36,902 nt of DNA from NCBI RefSeq assembly GCF_047338595.1, contig NZ_JBLFBO010000027.1, positions 1 to 36,902 on the forward strand, written 5' to 3'. Source of the stretch: Nitrospira_D sp019636945. Its GTDB lineage: Bacteria > Nitrospirota > Nitrospiria > Nitrospirales > Nitrospiraceae. Shown one piece after another: positions 1-8,066 of the stretch. How positions within the stretch are numbered: position 1 is the stretch's first letter; each line of letters starts with the position of its first letter. The notes beneath the pieces are model-generated. The model saw nothing but the letters and a program-made list of their open reading frames with translations, had not been told where the DNA came from and did not search any database. Made by a program: the position numbers and the translations under genes.

Positions 1-527
1 ATGTCATCAACTTTTTGTCCATACTGTTCGATGAGTTTCTGGGTCTCTTGTTCAGCCTTTCGTAGTTCATCCTCGGTGAGCTTCGCATCTTTTTGGAGTT
101 TCTTCAACTCCTCGTTGGCTTCTCTCCGGAATCCCCTGATCTGAACTTTAGCATCTTCCCCATGCTTCTTGCATACCTTCGTCAATTCCTTGCGCCGTTC
201 TTCAGTCAATGGGGGAAGGGGAACTCGAATGATTTTTCCGTCATTCGACGGAGTCACGCCCAAACCGGCATTCGCGATGCCTTTCTCAATCTCTTTGATC
301 AGCTGGGGCTCCCAAGGTTGGATGGTAATCAATCGAGCTTCCGGGGTCGACACACTGGCAATCTGTTTTAACGGGGTCATGGTGCCGTAGTAATCGACAC
401 GAATCCCATCGAGCAGCGCGACGGAAGCTCGCCCGGTTCGCAGACCTGAGAGATCCTTCCGTAAATGCTCGAGTGATTGATCCATACGGGAGACGAAGGC
501 CTGGCGAACCGGGGCAGCGTTGGACAT
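1..527 (-). CDS. frr: Ribosome recycling factor (3' end cut by window)
   Basis: Splits the post-termination 70S ribosome together with EF-G so that subunits can be reused. About 175 codons are visible, reading leftward from ATG at 527 to the window edge. The family is usually about 185 residues, so roughly the last 10 are missing. Family hallmarks seen are LRTGRAS near residue 30, DYYGT-PL-QIASV near residue 50 and RVPLPPLTEERRKEL near residue 105, followed by the long helical C-terminal arm. A GAGG lies six bases before the ATG. It is the last gene of the rpsB-tsf-pyrH-frr order, starting about 20 bases after pyrH. The identification is secure; only the C-terminus is unseen. Confidence 0.95.
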   Translation of the reverse strand, partial: MSNAAPVRQAFVSRMDQSLEHLRKDLSGLRTGRASVALLDGIRVDYYGTMTPLKQIASVSTPEARLITIQPWEPQLIKEIEKGIANAGLGVTPSNDGKIIRVPLPPLTEERRKELTKVCKKHGEDAKVQIRGFRREANEELKKLQKDAKLTEDELRKAEQETQKLIEQYGQKVDD

Positions 528-546
528 GATACACCTCGTAATGGGA

Positions 547-1272
547 TCAGCGGTTACCGATCGTAACAGAGGTCCCGATCGGCTCACCCAAAGCCACTCG
601 TTTGAAGTTACCGGGTACCTTGAGGTTGAAGACGGTGAGCGGCAGTTTATTATCCATACACAGACTGATGGCCGTCGAATCCATCACTTTGAGATTCTGA
701 TTCAAAATAGAGAGAAAGGAAATCTGATCATACTTCTTTGCCGTGGGATGACTGACCGGATCTGCGTCATAAATCCCGTCAACTTTAGTGCCCTTCATGA
801 TGACCTGCGCACTGATTTCCATGGCTCGAAGAACAGCTGCCGTATCCGTTGAGAAGTAGGGATTTCCGGTGCCACCGGCAAAAATAACCACTCGGTTCTT
901 TTCGAGGTGGCGGATAGCCCGCCGCCGAATGTAGCCTTCCGCCAGTTGGCGCATTTCAATGGCAGATTGAACTCGGGTAATGATTCCAATACGTTCCAAT
1001 GCATTTTGAAGCGCCAAGGCATTGAGCACGGTCGCCAGCATCCCCATATAATCGGCGGACGCCCGCTCCATACCGGCCGCACTTGCGGCGATCCCTCGAA
1101 AAATATTTCCGCCTCCTATGACAAGAGCCACCTGAACTTCAAGGGCCACGACCGAGGCGATCTCTGCTGCAAGTGTTTCCAGAATCGAGGGTTGGATACC
1201 GTACCCTTGCTCACCAGCCAACATCTCCCCGCTGACTTTCAGAAGGAGGCGTCGGTACTTGGCAGAGCTCAT
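547..1272 (-). CDS. pyrH: UMP kinase (uridylate kinase)
   Basis: Phosphorylates UMP to UDP with ATP in cytoplasmic pyrimidine nucleotide synthesis. It belongs to the amino-acid-kinase fold, not the adenylate-kinase-like eukaryotic type. The 241-residue length is normal. Visible motifs are KVSGEMLAG near the N-terminus (ATP phosphate binding), GGGNIFRG near residue 54 and GGTGNPYFSTDTAA near residue 133 (UMP and ATP sites). Its ATG overlaps the tsf stop codon in an ATGA junction, which implies translational coupling. It sits between tsf and frr, as in many bacteria. Confidence 0.97.
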   Translation of the reverse strand: MSSAKYRRLLLKVSGEMLAGEQGYGIQPSILETLAAEIASVVALEVQVALVIGGGNIFRGIAASAAGMERASADYMGMLATVLNALALQNALERIGIITRVQSAIEMRQLAEGYIRRRAIRHLEKNRVVIFAGGTGNPYFSTDTAAVLRAMEISAQVIMKGTKVDGIYDADPVSHPTAKKYDQISFLSILNQNLKVMDSTAISLCMDNKLPLTVFNLKVPGNFKRVALGEPIGTSVTIGNR

Positions 1273-1865
1273 ACTTCGCCTAACTGATAGCGAGTGAATC
1301 GGCGAATGTTCATATTTTCACCGATCTTCGAAATCTTTTGCGCAAGTAGATCCTTCACGGTTACGGCTGGATCCTTGATGAACGACTGCTCCATCAAACA
1401 ATTTTCTTGATAGAACTTTTCCAGCTTTCCTTCGACGATTTTGGGCCACGCGGCCGGAGGCTTGCCCATTTCTTTTGCTTGCCCCTCGTAGATCACTTTT
1501 TCTTTCTCAGCCATATCGGCGGGAACATCTTCGCGCTTGACGAAGTTCGGTTTCGCAGCAGCGATCTGCAGAGCCAGATCGTTGACAAAAGCCTTAAACT
1601 CCTCATTGCGAGCCACGAAATCTGTTTCGCAGTTCACTTCGATCAAGACGCCGATCTTTCCCCCCATATGGATGTATGAATGAATGAGACCTTGATTGGT
1701 CTCTCGCCCGGCTTTCTTTGCGGCTGCTGCCAAACCCTTTTGCCGCAAATAGTCGATGGCTTTCTCGATATCATTATCGTTCTCGGTGAGGGCTTTCTGA
1801 CAATCAAGAATGCCGGCCCCGGTTTTCTCACGAAGTTCCTTCACGAACTGGCTGGATCCTGCCAT
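1269..1865 (-). CDS. tsf: Translation elongation factor Ts
   Basis: Guanine nucleotide exchange factor that regenerates EF-Tu-GTP. The protein is 198 residues, matching the short EF-Ts class (Thermus-like) rather than the roughly 280-residue enterobacterial form. The N-terminal UBA-like region carries KELREKTGAGILDCQKAL, and the core has NCETDFVARNEEF near residue 80, the signature that contacts EF-Tu. An AAGGAAG lies just upstream of the ATG. It lies between rpsB (63-base gap) and pyrH (4-base overlap). Confidence 0.97.
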   Translation of the reverse strand: MAGSSQFVKELREKTGAGILDCQKALTENDNDIEKAIDYLRQKGLAAAAKKAGRETNQGLIHSYIHMGGKIGVLIEVNCETDFVARNEEFKAFVNDLALQIAAAKPNFVKREDVPADMAEKEKVIYEGQAKEMGKPPAAWPKIVEGKLEKFYQENCLMEQSFIKDPAVTVKDLLAQKISKIGENMNIRRFTRYQLGEV

Positions 1866-1929
1866 GATTCATTCTTCCTTCACGTAGGCGTTGAAAATAA
1901 AAGCATTGATGAACCGCTCTGCACGAGGC

Positions 1930-2706
1930 TTATGATATCGCTACGCCTTCAGAACGCACCACCGGCTTCTTCTCTCCGGAGGAGGAAGGCGTTGCTTGGA
2001 ACTCCGCCTCCTCGCGCTGTGCTTTCACGTGGGCGCCTTCAATGCAGGCATCGGCAATTTTTGACGTGATCAGCTTGATGGAACGGATCGCATCATCATT
2101 CCCCGGAATGGGATAGGTAATGTGATCTGGATCACAGTTGCTGTCCAGAATCGCAATGACCGGAATATCAAGACGCGTCGCTTCTTGAACAGCAATCTTT
2201 TCAATTCTCGTATCGAGGACAAAGACGGCTCCTGGAAGACTGCGCATATTCTTAATGCCGGATAAGTACTTTTGGAGTTTGGCGATATCCTTCTGCATGA
2301 GAAGGATTTCTTTCTTTTTCAGACCATGCTCGCTTGGGTTGAGCAAGGTCGTTTCCATTTTTTTCATTTTATCGATACTGCGGCGAATGGTCTGGAAATT
2401 GGTCAACATCCCTCCCAACCACCGCTGATTGACAAAGTACATGTTGGCCCGTTTCGCTTCCTCTTCAAGGATTTCTGCGGCCTGCCGTTTTGTCCCGACG
2501 AAGAGGACGGAGTCGCCGCCTGCAACGAGATCTCTAACGAAGGCATAGGCCTGTTCCATTCGTGTGAGGGTCTGTTGTAAGTCGATGATATAAATACCGC
2601 TGCGTTCACCAAAGAGAAACTTCTTCATCTTGGGATTCCAGCGATTGGTCTGATGTCCAAAATGTACACCGGCTTCCAACAATTCCTTGATTGCCACTAC
2701 CCCCAT
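1930..2706 (-). CDS. rpsB: Small ribosomal subunit protein uS2
   Basis: Structural protein of the 30S head/body junction. The 258 residues are typical of bacterial S2. It begins with the family pattern LLEAGVHFGHQTNRWNPKM and contains FVGTKRQA near residue 75 and RWLGGMLTNF near residue 95. The DxNCDPD-I-YPIPGNDDAIRS segment lies near residue 190. The C-terminal tail is Ser/Glu-rich and variable. A GGAGGAAGG ribosome binding site precedes the ATG. It is the first gene of the rpsB-tsf-pyrH-frr transcript, with a leader of about 150 bases. Confidence 0.97.
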   Translation of the reverse strand: MGVVAIKELLEAGVHFGHQTNRWNPKMKKFLFGERSGIYIIDLQQTLTRMEQAYAFVRDLVAGGDSVLFVGTKRQAAEILEEEAKRANMYFVNQRWLGGMLTNFQTIRRSIDKMKKMETTLLNPSEHGLKKKEILLMQKDIAKLQKYLSGIKNMRSLPGAVFVLDTRIEKIAVQEATRLDIPVIAILDSNCDPDHITYPIPGNDDAIRSIKLITSKIADACIEGAHVKAQREEAEFQATPSSSGEKKPVVRSEGVAIS

Positions 2707-2822
2707 GCCGTCACCTTCCTCCAGGCTTGCAGAGCACCCGTAAGACGGGTGAGGGAATCGCTTCCCTTATTCTCAAGCCACACAGCGAACAATGCGCTGT
2801 TATTGATTTGAATAATCAGCCG

Positions 2823-2839
2823 GTTCACATTCTGTGAAC
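2823..2839. repeat. Inverted repeat in the rpsB leader
   Basis: GTTCACA and TGTGAAC are perfect 7-base arms separated by TTC. They lie inside the predicted rpsB leader, downstream of the candidate promoter. The repeat could be an RNA hairpin involved in S2 feedback or a protein operator; nothing here decides between these. Confidence 0.4.
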
Positions 2840-2866
2840 GCGACCCCTGTCAGATATCGATCGGCG

Positions 2867-2895
2867 ACGCTACCATAGTCACAACGAGGTTTCAA
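2867..2895 (-). promoter_or_regulatory. Candidate promoter of the rpsB operon
   Basis: On the minus strand TTGAAA (2890-2895) is followed after exactly 17 bases by TAGCGT (2867-2872). The -35 is good and the -10 is weak, three of six positions. It lies between the argJ stop and rpsB, giving a leader of about 150 bases. Confidence 0.4.
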
Positions 2896-2916
2896 GCGAC
2901 AAACGGTCTTCACGGG

Positions 2917-4122
2917 CTAGGATCGATAACTTGCATTGATACGCACATAATCGTACGAAAGATCCGTGGTCCACATATGGGCGCATGCCGTACCCAGGCC
3001 AAGATGGACCGCAATGGTAAACTCTTTCCGCTTGAAGACCTGTGCGATCTTGCGCTCGGCGTCGAGCCCCAGGCCAATACCCTGATTGACCATCTGGATG
3101 TCGTCGAACCTGACGGTCACCTTAGCCGGATTGATTGCAACGCCTGATCGTCCGATGGCCGCCATGACTCTTCCCCAATTGGCATCTTCCCCAAAGAGCG
3201 CGGTTTTCACCAGATTGGACGTGGCAATAGTGGCTGCAACGCGTTTCGCAGCAGCGATGGTCTTGGCCCCTTCAACCTGCACCTTGACGATCTTGGTCAC
3301 ACCTTCTCCGTCGCGGCAGATGAGTAAGGCCAAGGTCTGGGCAGCCTCAGTCAGAAGGCGCTCAAACTCTCGAGAGGTAGGGCTCTGTGGTTCGATCACC
3401 CGATTCCTTGCAAGACCGTTCGCCAAACACAACACGGTATCATTCGTGCTGGTGTCTCCATCCACAGTGATGCAGTTGAATGACTGGTCGGCCGCAGTCT
3501 TCAAGGCCTGTTGCAGAGCAGGGGGGGTGATTGCTGCATCGGTCGTAAAATACGCAAGCATCGTGGCCATATCGGGATGGATCATGCCCGATCCTTTGGC
3601 CATCCCTCCGATCGTGATCATGCGACCGCCGATTCTTGCTTGCACTGAGACTGTTTTAGGCCTCAAGTCCGTGGTCATGATGGCCCGAGCAGCCTGAGCA
3701 CCACCCTTGACACTAAGACGCGAAAACAATGCGGGAATCGCTGTCGTGATCCGGTCAATGGGGAGTGTGCGTCCGATCACACCCGTCGATCCTACAAAAA
3801 CTTGATGGACAGGAATTGAGAGCTGTTGAGCAACCGTCCTGGCCATCGTCACAGCTGAGACCAACCCCTGGGCTCCCGTGCAAGCGTTGGCATTCCCGCT
3901 ATTCACGACGATCGCACGCCCGCAACGATGCCGAAGATGGCGACGATCGAGAAGGACGGGAGCCGCGGCGACACGATTTTTCGTGAACACTCCGGCAATC
4001 GGTCCGCTCACATCAGACACACACAGCGCAAGATCAAGGAGTCCGGGTTTCTTAATTCCACAATGGATACCGGCCGCTTGAAATCCTTGCGGGGCGGTAA
4101 TGCCTGTCTGTTTTGTGCTCAT
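2917..4122 (-). CDS. argJ: Bifunctional ornithine acetyltransferase / N-acetylglutamate synthase
   Basis: Moves the acetyl group from N-acetylornithine to glutamate, recycling it in arginine synthesis. Some members can also use acetyl-CoA to make N-acetylglutamate. The 401-residue proprotein self-cleaves into alpha and beta chains before a nucleophilic threonine; here that is Thr187 in the HPDMATMLAYF motif. Also visible are the oxyanion-hole-type GSTGVIGR near residue 111, TVDGDTSTNDT near residue 220 and GEDANWGR near residue 310. It lies downstream of argC with a gap of about 57 bases on the same strand, consistent with an argCJ operon. Whether it is mono- or bifunctional cannot be read from sequence alone. 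Confidence 0.95.
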   Translation of the reverse strand: MSTKQTGITAPQGFQAAGIHCGIKKPGLLDLALCVSDVSGPIAGVFTKNRVAAAPVLLDRRHLRHRCGRAIVVNSGNANACTGAQGLVSAVTMARTVAQQLSIPVHQVFVGSTGVIGRTLPIDRITTAIPALFSRLSVKGGAQAARAIMTTDLRPKTVSVQARIGGRMITIGGMAKGSGMIHPDMATMLAYFTTDAAITPPALQQALKTAADQSFNCITVDGDTSTNDTVLCLANGLARNRVIEPQSPTSREFERLLTEAAQTLALLICRDGEGVTKIVKVQVEGAKTIAAAKRVAATIATSNLVKTALFGEDANWGRVMAAIGRSGVAINPAKVTVRFDDIQMVNQGIGLGLDAERKIAQVFKRKEFTIAVHLGLGTACAHMWTTDLSYDYVRINASYRS

Positions 4123-4179
4123 ACAACAAGGTTCCGTGAGGGTGATCGATCCGGATTGAGACCGCGAAGGATGATAGGC

Positions 4180-5232
4180 CTATGGATAGCTACCAGGGGC
4201 CGTCAGGCCGGTCTCCTCAGGCAGACCCAACATGAGATTCATTGCTTGAATGGCTTGACCAGCGGCTCCTTTGACAAGATTGTCGACGGCTGCCACAGTC
4301 ACGACCCATCCAGCCCGTGCATCCGCGTATACGCCGACATCGCAGTAGTTTGTCCCCTTGATGTAGCGGGGATTCGGCACGATCTCGTCGCACAGCCGAA
4401 CAAAGCGTTCGCTTTTATAAAACTCTCGGTACAAGTCTCGCAGGTCCGCGAGGGGCATCGCGTGAGTCAGCCGGCAATAGGCTGTACTCAATATTCCCCG
4501 ATTCATCGGGACAAGGTGCGGCGTGAAGGTTACGGTCACCGGACCGACTTGGTCCCGTAACGCAGAAAGCTCCTGCTCAATCTCCGGCGTATGACGATGT
4601 TGTCCGATCTTGTAGGGCTCCAGAGATTCGTGCGCTTCAGGGAAATGATAGGGGAGGGCCGGACTCCGTCCCGCTCCCGATACCCCGGATTTGGCGTCAA
4701 TGACGATCGTCTCCGGCTGCACAAGCCTCTTGGCAAAGAGCGGCGCCAATTGAAGAATGGCAGCCGTGGGATAACAACCGGGAGACGCGACGAGTTTCGC
4801 CTGTGCAATGGCGAGCCGGTGGAGTTCCGGGAGACCGTAGACCGCGTCCTTGAGGAGCTGTGGGTGGGTATGCGTGGTCTGATACCATCGCTCATACGCA
4901 CCCACATCCTTCAAACGATAATCCGCACTGAGATCCACGACAAACTTACCGGCCTTGATGCAAATGGCAACCGGATCCTGGGACTTGGTATGCGGAAGAG
5001 CAAGAAAAACCGCATCAGCCCGCTCTGCCAAGGCTTCCGGTGCCAGGGCTTCAAACCGGTGATCCACGATCCCTTTGAGACTGGGGAACACGGACGCTAC
5101 CACTTGCCCCGCAGACTTCTCAGAGGTCACTGCGGTGATTGTGAAATGGGGGTGAGCAGAAGCCAGACGCACCAATTCCGCACCGGCGTATCCACTTGCT
5201 CCCGCAATGGCAACTCGAAACTTCTTTCCCAT
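4180..5232 (-). CDS. argC: N-acetyl-gamma-glutamyl-phosphate reductase
   Basis: NADPH-dependent reduction of N-acetyl-glutamyl phosphate to the semialdehyde, the third step of arginine synthesis. The protein is 350 residues from the ATG at 5232; a TTG codon directly before it is an unlikely start. It has an N-terminal Rossmann motif (AIAGASGYAGAEL, residues 8-20), a DLSADYRL segment near residue 100 and the catalytic cysteine Cys153 in SPGCYPTA. His in the GQHRHTPEIEQE segment is the likely general base. It follows the rpsI terminator, so it should have its own promoter in the short gap 5233-5288, but I could not identify one there. Confidence 0.95.
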   Translation of the reverse strand: MGKKFRVAIAGASGYAGAELVRLASAHPHFTITAVTSEKSAGQVVASVFPSLKGIVDHRFEALAPEALAERADAVFLALPHTKSQDPVAICIKAGKFVVDLSADYRLKDVGAYERWYQTTHTHPQLLKDAVYGLPELHRLAIAQAKLVASPGCYPTAAILQLAPLFAKRLVQPETIVIDAKSGVSGAGRSPALPYHFPEAHESLEPYKIGQHRHTPEIEQELSALRDQVGPVTVTFTPHLVPMNRGILSTAYCRLTHAMPLADLRDLYREFYKSERFVRLCDEIVPNPRYIKGTNYCDVGVYADARAGWVVTVAAVDNLVKGAAGQAIQAMNLMLGLPEETGLTAPGSYP

Positions 5233-5288
5233 CAATTAACCCAGAATTTCAACAACATCCTATTGACGGAGAGTCCAGATCGACCACA

Positions 5289-5321
5289 TAAAAAAGGGAA
5301 GGCACGAGGCCTTCCCTTTTT
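5289..5321. terminator. Rho-independent terminator after rplM-rpsI
   Basis: A perfect 13-base stem (5291-5303 with 5309-5321) has a 5-base loop and ends in a run of T on both strands. On the minus strand it ends the rpsI transcript before argC. It would also work in the opposite direction. Confidence 0.9.
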
Positions 5322-5341
5322 GGTATCGGTGCCTCCTGCGT

Positions 5342-5734
5342 CTAGCGCTTGGAGTACTGGAATCGCTTGCGTGCGCCCTTTTGTCCGTATTTTTTCCGTT
5401 CCTTCACGCGTGAGTCACGGGTGAGCAGTCCTTCCTTTTTCAAAGAGCCGCGGGTCGACGGTGTCATGGCCACGAGCGCCCGTGCGATCGCATGGCGCAA
5501 CGCACCCGCTTGTCCCGTCGGACCACCGCCGTAGACGGTCGCGCTGATCGAATACTTGCCCATCAGACCTGCCATTTCGAGCGGGAGCTGAATGATCTGT
5601 CGAAGAGTTAACCGAGGAAACGCCTGCTCCAACGGCTTCTCATTCACGGTAATGTCGCCTGCGGTCCCTGTCACCCAGGCTCGCGCCACCGCACACTTTC
5701 TCCGTCCCGTTGCATACTGTGTCACTACTGCCAT
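5342..5734 (-). CDS. rpsI: Small ribosomal subunit protein uS9
   Basis: 30S head protein whose C-terminal tail reaches the P-site tRNA. The 130-residue length is normal. It starts with YATGRRKCAVARAWV, has the central GGGPTGQAGALRHAIARAL motif near residue 68, and ends in the conserved KKYGQKGARKRFQYSKR tail with its terminal lysine-arginine. The preceding gene is rplM with a 36-base gap, the usual L13-S9 operon, and a strong terminator follows. Confidence 0.98.
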   Translation of the reverse strand: MAVVTQYATGRRKCAVARAWVTGTAGDITVNEKPLEQAFPRLTLRQIIQLPLEMAGLMGKYSISATVYGGGPTGQAGALRHAIARALVAMTPSTRGSLKKEGLLTRDSRVKERKKYGQKGARKRFQYSKR

Positions 5735-5770
5735 GCGACTGATCTCCTTCTCGTTGGGGTCATGAACTCG

Positions 5771-6202
5771 TTAGAGTGAAATCGGTTGCGGTCGTTGTGC
5801 CTGATGAGGATGATTCGGCCCCGCGTAAACACGAAGCTTCTTGGCCATACCATTGCCGAGTGGTGTCTTCGGAAGCATCCCTTCAATCGCCGTGATCAAG
5901 AGCTGCGCCGGATCCTTTTGGAAGACATGTTTGGCTGAAGCGGTTTTTAAACCACCGGGATATCCGGTGTGACGATGGTAGAGCTTCTTGTCCAACTTCC
6001 CGCCGGTCAATTGAATCTTTTCCGCATTCACAATGACCACATGGTCGCCGATATCGACGTTCGGGGTGAAGGTCGGACGGTGCTTCCCTCGTAACACACC
6101 CGCGACTCTGGCAGCCAGGCGCCCCAAGGTCTTCCCGTCGGCATCCACCAAATGCCAGGTTTCTTTCACATGAATCGGATTCTCAAAGTACGTCGTCATC
6201 AT
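5771..6202 (-). CDS. rplM: Large ribosomal subunit protein uL13
   Basis: Early-assembly 50S protein that binds 23S rRNA. The 143 residues fit the family. Visible signatures are WHLVDADGKTLGRLAARVA near residue 16, DHVVIVNAEKIQLTGGK near residue 53, LYHRHTGYPGGLK near residue 74 and a C-terminal KLRVYAGPNHPHQAQRP. Two adjacent ATG codons (6202 and 6199) make the exact first residue uncertain; a GGAG lies about 10 bases upstream. It forms the rplM-rpsI unit. Confidence 0.97.
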   Translation of the reverse strand: MMTTYFENPIHVKETWHLVDADGKTLGRLAARVAGVLRGKHRPTFTPNVDIGDHVVIVNAEKIQLTGGKLDKKLYHRHTGYPGGLKTASAKHVFQKDPAQLLITAIEGMLPKTPLGNGMAKKLRVYAGPNHPHQAQRPQPISL

Positions 6203-6248
6203 CTTCTTCTTTCTCCACTGCGGCTTTTTTCAGCCGACGTTAAAGGAC

Positions 6249-6737
6249 TTAGACTTCCTGTGCACCGATATTCTTCGTTTCCAACTTCGACAGCCATGCG
6301 TCCAACTGTTGCCCGCTTCGCCGTTGCCATACATCCTGCGTGACATAGATGGGAGCCTGACAGCGAAGGGCCAAGGCAATCGCATCGCTGGGACGTGCAT
6401 CAAGGGTACGGGTCACTCCTTTGTTTTCAAGGAAGACCGTCGCATAGTATGTACTGCTCTTCACGTCGGTCAGAACCACACGTTCGGTGGTAATCCCAAG
6501 ATGTTCGCCGCAGCTCTTAATGAGATCATGGCTCATTGGTCGTGCAGTGAGCGACGTATCCAAGGCTCGCTTGATCGCTTCCCCTTCGGACGCACCGACC
6601 CACACCATGAAGTGTTCGAGGTCACCGTCTTTTCGAGCCAGCACCACGATCCTCGTATCCGTCGCTGGGTCCTCGACCACACGATCAACCAGAAGCTGGA
6701 TCAAGGGTCCGGAGTCTTGTGGTGAGCCACCGTCCAT
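6249..6737 (-). CDS. Bifunctional nuclease family protein (DUF151), copy 1
   Basis: The 162-residue protein belongs to the BFN/DUF151 family, whose plant member has DNase and RNase activity. The role in bacteria is mostly unknown. The core is VWVGASEGEAI, RPMSHDL and the signature ARPSDAIALALRCQAPIYV. It has a short N-terminal extension (MDGGSPQDSG) and a C-terminal tail. Downstream of it on the same strand is rplM; directly upstream is a second DUF151 gene. The two share the same core but differ in most other positions, so this is an old duplication. Confidence 0.85.
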   Translation of the reverse strand: MDGGSPQDSGPLIQLLVDRVVEDPATDTRIVVLARKDGDLEHFMVWVGASEGEAIKRALDTSLTARPMSHDLIKSCGEHLGITTERVVLTDVKSSTYYATVFLENKGVTRTLDARPSDAIALALRCQAPIYVTQDVWQRRSGQQLDAWLSKLETKNIGAQEV

Positions 6738-6753
6738 ATCAGATCAACCTCGC

Positions 6754-7209
6754 TCAGGAATCGAGCTTGCCAAAGTCTTCCGGCTTCAGGTTTTCCAACC
6801 ACTGACCAAGCTCTTCGGAGCTTTGCTTGCGAATCACCGACTCACTGGCAAAAATCGGAGCCTGGGTGCGTAACGCCAGCGCAATGGCATCACTCGGACG
6901 CGAATCTACGGCATACTCAGAATCACCGTACATCAGATGAATCTTGGCAAAGTAGGTATTCTCGCTCAAATCGGTGATGACCACGCTGATCACTTTGGCA
7001 TCAAACGCATCCAAATAGGATTTCATAAAGTCATGCGTCATGGGACGAGGAGGAGCCACTTTTTCCAGCGCCAGACTAATCGAACTGGCTTCCGCTTTGC
7101 CGACCCAAATGGGGAGCATCTCAACCTGATCGTCGTCCCGCAAAATGACGATATACGCATTGTTGTAGGGGTCGAACATCAACCCTTTGACCTGCATCTG
7201 CGTAATCAT
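6754..7209 (-). CDS. Bifunctional nuclease family protein (DUF151), copy 2
   Basis: The 151-residue protein has the compact DUF151 layout: QVKGLMFDPYNNAYIVILRD at the start, WVGKAEASSISLAL, RPMTHDFMKSYLDA, and the signature SRPSDAIALALRTQAPIFA. The C-terminus EELGQWLENLKPEDFGKL is common in this family. It ends 16 bases before copy 1 starts, so the pair is very likely co-transcribed. Nuclease activity is only known for distant relatives; the function here is inferred. Confidence 0.88.
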   Translation of the reverse strand: MITQMQVKGLMFDPYNNAYIVILRDDDQVEMLPIWVGKAEASSISLALEKVAPPRPMTHDFMKSYLDAFDAKVISVVITDLSENTYFAKIHLMYGDSEYAVDSRPSDAIALALRTQAPIFASESVIRKQSSEELGQWLENLKPEDFGKLDS

Positions 7210-7353
7210 CTGTATCCCTAATCGTTCTCACGGGCACAAAGCACATAACGGTGCACCGTACCACTTTCAGATTGGCCATGTCAACGAAGTCGGCGACAAC
7301 GCAGGAGAAAAGTTGAGTCTGGTCCCTACAACACTCAAGATAAACTGCGACGG

Positions 7354-7635
7354 TCAGCCACCGGTTGGCCGATAGTTCTCCGCAACTTTTGACGAATCAA
7401 CCGCCTCACCGATCTTCAGAAACGCCTTCATCTGTTTGCGCACGAGCTCACGGCCGCTCTCATCGCCGAGATTCACCTGATATTCGTTGATCACCATCAC
7501 GCGCATACCTTCCCACTTTTTCCAGCAGCCGAGGCAGACTTTACCTTTCACTTCCGCCTCAAGCTTGCCGAGAAACAGGGGAGCGGTGATGACTTCACCA
7601 GTTTGACCACATGTCACACATGCCACCTCTGCCAT
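7354..7635 (-). CDS. Fe(II)-trafficking (YggX-like) protein with N-terminal zinc-ribbon cysteines
   Basis: The protein has 93 residues from the ATG at 7635, which has AGGAG 10 bases upstream; an in-frame ATG at 7644 sits only one base from it. The C-terminal half resembles YggX, which protects iron-sulfur clusters from oxidants: WKKWEGMRVMVINEYQVNL then GRELVRKQMKAFL. Unlike E. coli YggX, the N-terminal part holds two CxxC pairs (C6/C9 and C34/C37) that look like a zinc ribbon or rubredoxin-type knuckle. The gene is alone on its transcript side, about 430 bases from the next upstream gene and 144 from DUF151 copy 2. Iron trafficking is inferred from the family. Confidence 0.7.
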   Translation of the reverse strand: MAEVACVTCGQTGEVITAPLFLGKLEAEVKGKVCLGCWKKWEGMRVMVINEYQVNLGDESGRELVRKQMKAFLKIGEAVDSSKVAENYRPTGG

Positions 7636-7923
7636 ATCGGTCATACTCCTTTTTTTGAGCGTGCTCTCGGATGAAATCGTCGACAAAACCACCTATATAT
7701 CAGGTGTCATTCTAGCAGAGATGGCCCCATGAAAAATAGTTTGAGTTTCTCCCGACCTGATAGCTCAGGTGGAGCTCCACGCCTCAACAGTGGTGTTCTG
7801 CGTAGATGAGTGACTCGGCGCTCGCGCCTAGCCGGATCATCGGCCATCATGTAGTCAGGAGATTACGAGTTTCATGACCCACCTGACGAGTGATGCGCTC
7901 CTGCACGAACCCTTCACCTGGCT

Positions 7924-8016
7924 CTACGGGCAACGGCGCGCCCGGCGGACCATGCCGACGCATGTGTGACATGCGCCGGCAGTGGCCCCCGTGAAAAGAC
8001 AACACTCACAAGACAT
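7924..8016 (-). CDS. Possible 30-residue cysteine-rich small protein
   Basis: This short frame follows the ureohydrolase on the same strand, 50 bases after its stop. It has AGGA nine bases before the ATG. The peptide starts MSCECC, has a CHTC pair in the middle and ends RRARRCP, giving six cysteines in 30 residues, a metal-binding look. Against it, its middle is the strong hairpin at 7954-7980, which by itself generates the His/Cys codons. It may be a chance ORF. Confidence 0.25.
   Translation of the reverse strand: MSCECCLFTGATAGACHTCVGMVRRARRCP
7954..7980. repeat. Strong hairpin downstream of the ureohydrolase gene
   Basis: Twelve-base arms (7954-7965 and 7969-7980), with one G-T wobble, enclose a 3-base loop. 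It lies about 85 bases after the ureohydrolase stop. Neither side has a T run, so it may act as an mRNA 3'-end stabiliser or a rho-related end rather than a classic terminator. Confidence 0.55.
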
Positions 8017-8066
8017 GCGAGCAAATCCTTCAATCTGTATCTTGGTTTTCCTGAGATCGATGCCGC

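Larger units (their letters stand above)
7636..8066. other. Gene-poor stretch between the YggX-like gene and the ureohydrolase
   Basis: About 430 bases without a secure gene. It holds two adjoining palindromes at 7755-7780, a strong hairpin at 7954-7980, and a possible 30-codon cysteine-rich ORF at 7924-8016 that the hairpin overlaps. I found no convincing rho-independent terminator for the guanidine operon: the hairpin has no T run. Confidence 0.6.

Noticed and set aside
2707..2760. CACCCG/CGGGTG hairpin before rpsB as a terminator
   Set aside because: The stem is six pairs with no T run and lies in the rpsB leader between its promoter and start.
7755..7770. LuxR-type box
   Set aside because: ACCTG and CAGGT arms fit, but the total length is 16 rather than 20 bases and no luxI/luxR gene is in the window.
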